From: Chloroflexota bacterium
GTDB lineage: Bacteria; Chloroflexota; Anaerolineae; Anaerolineales; UBA4823
NCBI GenBank assembly: GCA_012798185.1
Contig: JAAZNS010000172.1
Location: forward strand, 1-5,766
Reading direction: 5' to 3'
DNA length: 5,766 nucleotides
The notes under the pieces were generated by a model, which was not told the origin of the DNA, did not search any database, and was given only the letters and a program-made list of their open reading frames with translations. The first letter of the stretch is position 1; every line of letters starts with the position of its first letter. A program made the translations under genes and the position numbers. This document shows, piece by piece, positions 5,179 through 5,766 of this stretch.

Positions 5179-5194
5179 AATATTGGAGGCATGT

Positions 5195-5766
5195 ATGAGT
5201 ACAACGTTTATGGAGTCATCGAGTCTGCTGTTTACATCGGAATCGGTGACTGAAGGTCACCCGGATAAAATTTGTGATCAGATCAGCGATGCTGTCGTGG
5301 ACGCCTGCCTGGAGCAGGATCCTTTTTCACGGGTGGCGTGCGAGGCGGCTACTAAAACCGGCTTCGTGATTTTACTGGGTGAGATCACCACCCAGGCGCA
5401 ATTGAATTTCGATGAGATTGTCCGCAAAGTGGTGACGGATATCGGCTACACCAACAGCGCCATCGGTTTCGATGGCAACAGCTGCGGTGTGCAGGTGGCA
5501 ATTGCCAAACAATCTGGCGATATTGCCATGGGAGTCGACCAGGCGCTGGAAGCTAAGAAGGGTGAAATGACTGAAGCGGAAGTGGAAGCCATCGGCGCCG
5601 GCGACCAGGGGATGATGTTCGGTTTTGCCTGTGATGAAACGCCAGCCCTGATGCCAATGCCCATATACCTGGCGCATAACCTGGCGCGCCGTTTGAGTGA
5701 AGTGCGTAAAGCCGGGGTTTTGCCCTGGCTGCGACCCGATGGCAAAACCCAGGTAACGGTGGAATA
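5195..5766 (+). CDS. metK: S-adenosylmethionine synthetase (methionine adenosyltransferase), partial at right edge
   Basis: The enzyme makes S-adenosylmethionine from methionine and ATP in the cytoplasm, releasing phosphate and diphosphate. The ATG at 5195 has GGAGG five bases upstream. A nearer ATG at 5191 is only one base from the SD and opens a 20-codon frame. The visible 190 residues are about half of the usual ~400 and remain open at the window edge. Motifs are LLFTSESVTEGHPDKICDQI at 11-30 (His22 and Asp24 correspond to the ATP/metal ligands), SDAVVDA, CEAATKTG at 49-56 (Glu50 is the expected K+-site residue), GFDGNSCGVQVAI at 91-103, the GAGDQGMMFGFACDE region at 134-148, LMPMPI at 152-157, and DGKTQVTVE at 182-190. 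The SAM riboswitch upstream gives product feedback. No internal stop or missing motif is seen. Confidence 0.97.
   Translation, partial: MSTTFMESSSLLFTSESVTEGHPDKICDQISDAVVDACLEQDPFSRVACEAATKTGFVILLGEITTQAQLNFDEIVRKVVTDIGYTNSAIGFDGNSCGVQVAIAKQSGDIAMGVDQALEAKKGEMTEAEVEAIGAGDQGMMFGFACDETPALMPMPIYLAHNLARRLSEVRKAGVLPWLRPDGKTQVTVE

Noticed and set aside
5191..5194. ATG at 5191 as the metK start
   Set aside because: It is one base from the GGAGG and reads a different frame with a stop after 20 codons. ATG 5195 has correct spacing and opens the MetK frame.
1..5766. Mobile element, CRISPR array, tRNA or rRNA, or defence genes
   Set aside because: No repeats with spacers, transposase-like frames, tRNA cloverleaf or rRNA-like sequence were seen. 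All sizeable coding space is accounted for by housekeeping genes.

Overview
The window is a bacterial chromosomal housekeeping segment with every confident gene on the + strand. Order: rpsB (ribosomal protein S2), tsf (EF-Ts), pyrH (UMP kinase), frr (ribosome recycling factor), uppS (undecaprenyl diphosphate synthase), cdsA (CDP-diglyceride synthetase). After a gene-poor gap comes a SAM-I (S-box) riboswitch driving metK (S-adenosylmethionine synthetase), which is cut by the right edge. The short EF-Ts (200 aa), the S2 protein with a long acidic C-terminal tail, the moderate GC content and the S-box metK fit a Chloroflexota (Anaerolineae-like) genome. That assignment is an inference from protein style, not a proof.

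Region 1-146 is a structured leader. It has two small GC-rich hairpins at the left edge, then a 9-bp stem whose 3' arm contains a Shine-Dalgarno-like AGGAG in front of a six-codon reading frame that stops just before the rpsB ribosome binding site. Region 147-1705 holds rpsB and tsf, two bases apart. A clear intrinsic terminator (1717-1752) sits between tsf and pyrH, with the pyrH ribosome binding site immediately after its T-tract. Region 1773-4781 holds pyrH, a 155-base gap with weak promoter candidates, then frr, uppS and cdsA, closely packed (12-base gap, then an 11-base overlap). Region 4782-5194 carries no gene. It holds an AT-rich stretch, a very good sigma-A-type promoter (TTGACG, 17 bp, TATTAT with an extended -10), the SAM-I aptamer, and an expression platform in which a terminator and an antiterminator compete. 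metK begins at 5195.

Functionally, the first six genes link translation (S2, EF-Ts, RRF), pyrimidine nucleotide supply (UMP kinase) and envelope lipid synthesis (UppS for the undecaprenyl carrier, CdsA for phospholipid precursor). This clustering is a well-known conserved bacterial arrangement. metK is a separate transcription unit under its own SAM feedback.

I found no undescribed defence, mobile or biosynthetic system. The points most worth a second look are regulatory: the rpsB leader with its hidden mini-ORF, the mid-operon terminator before pyrH, and the fully readable SAM switch. Two protein-level points are the S2 acidic tail and a His-to-Met change in the CdsA signature.
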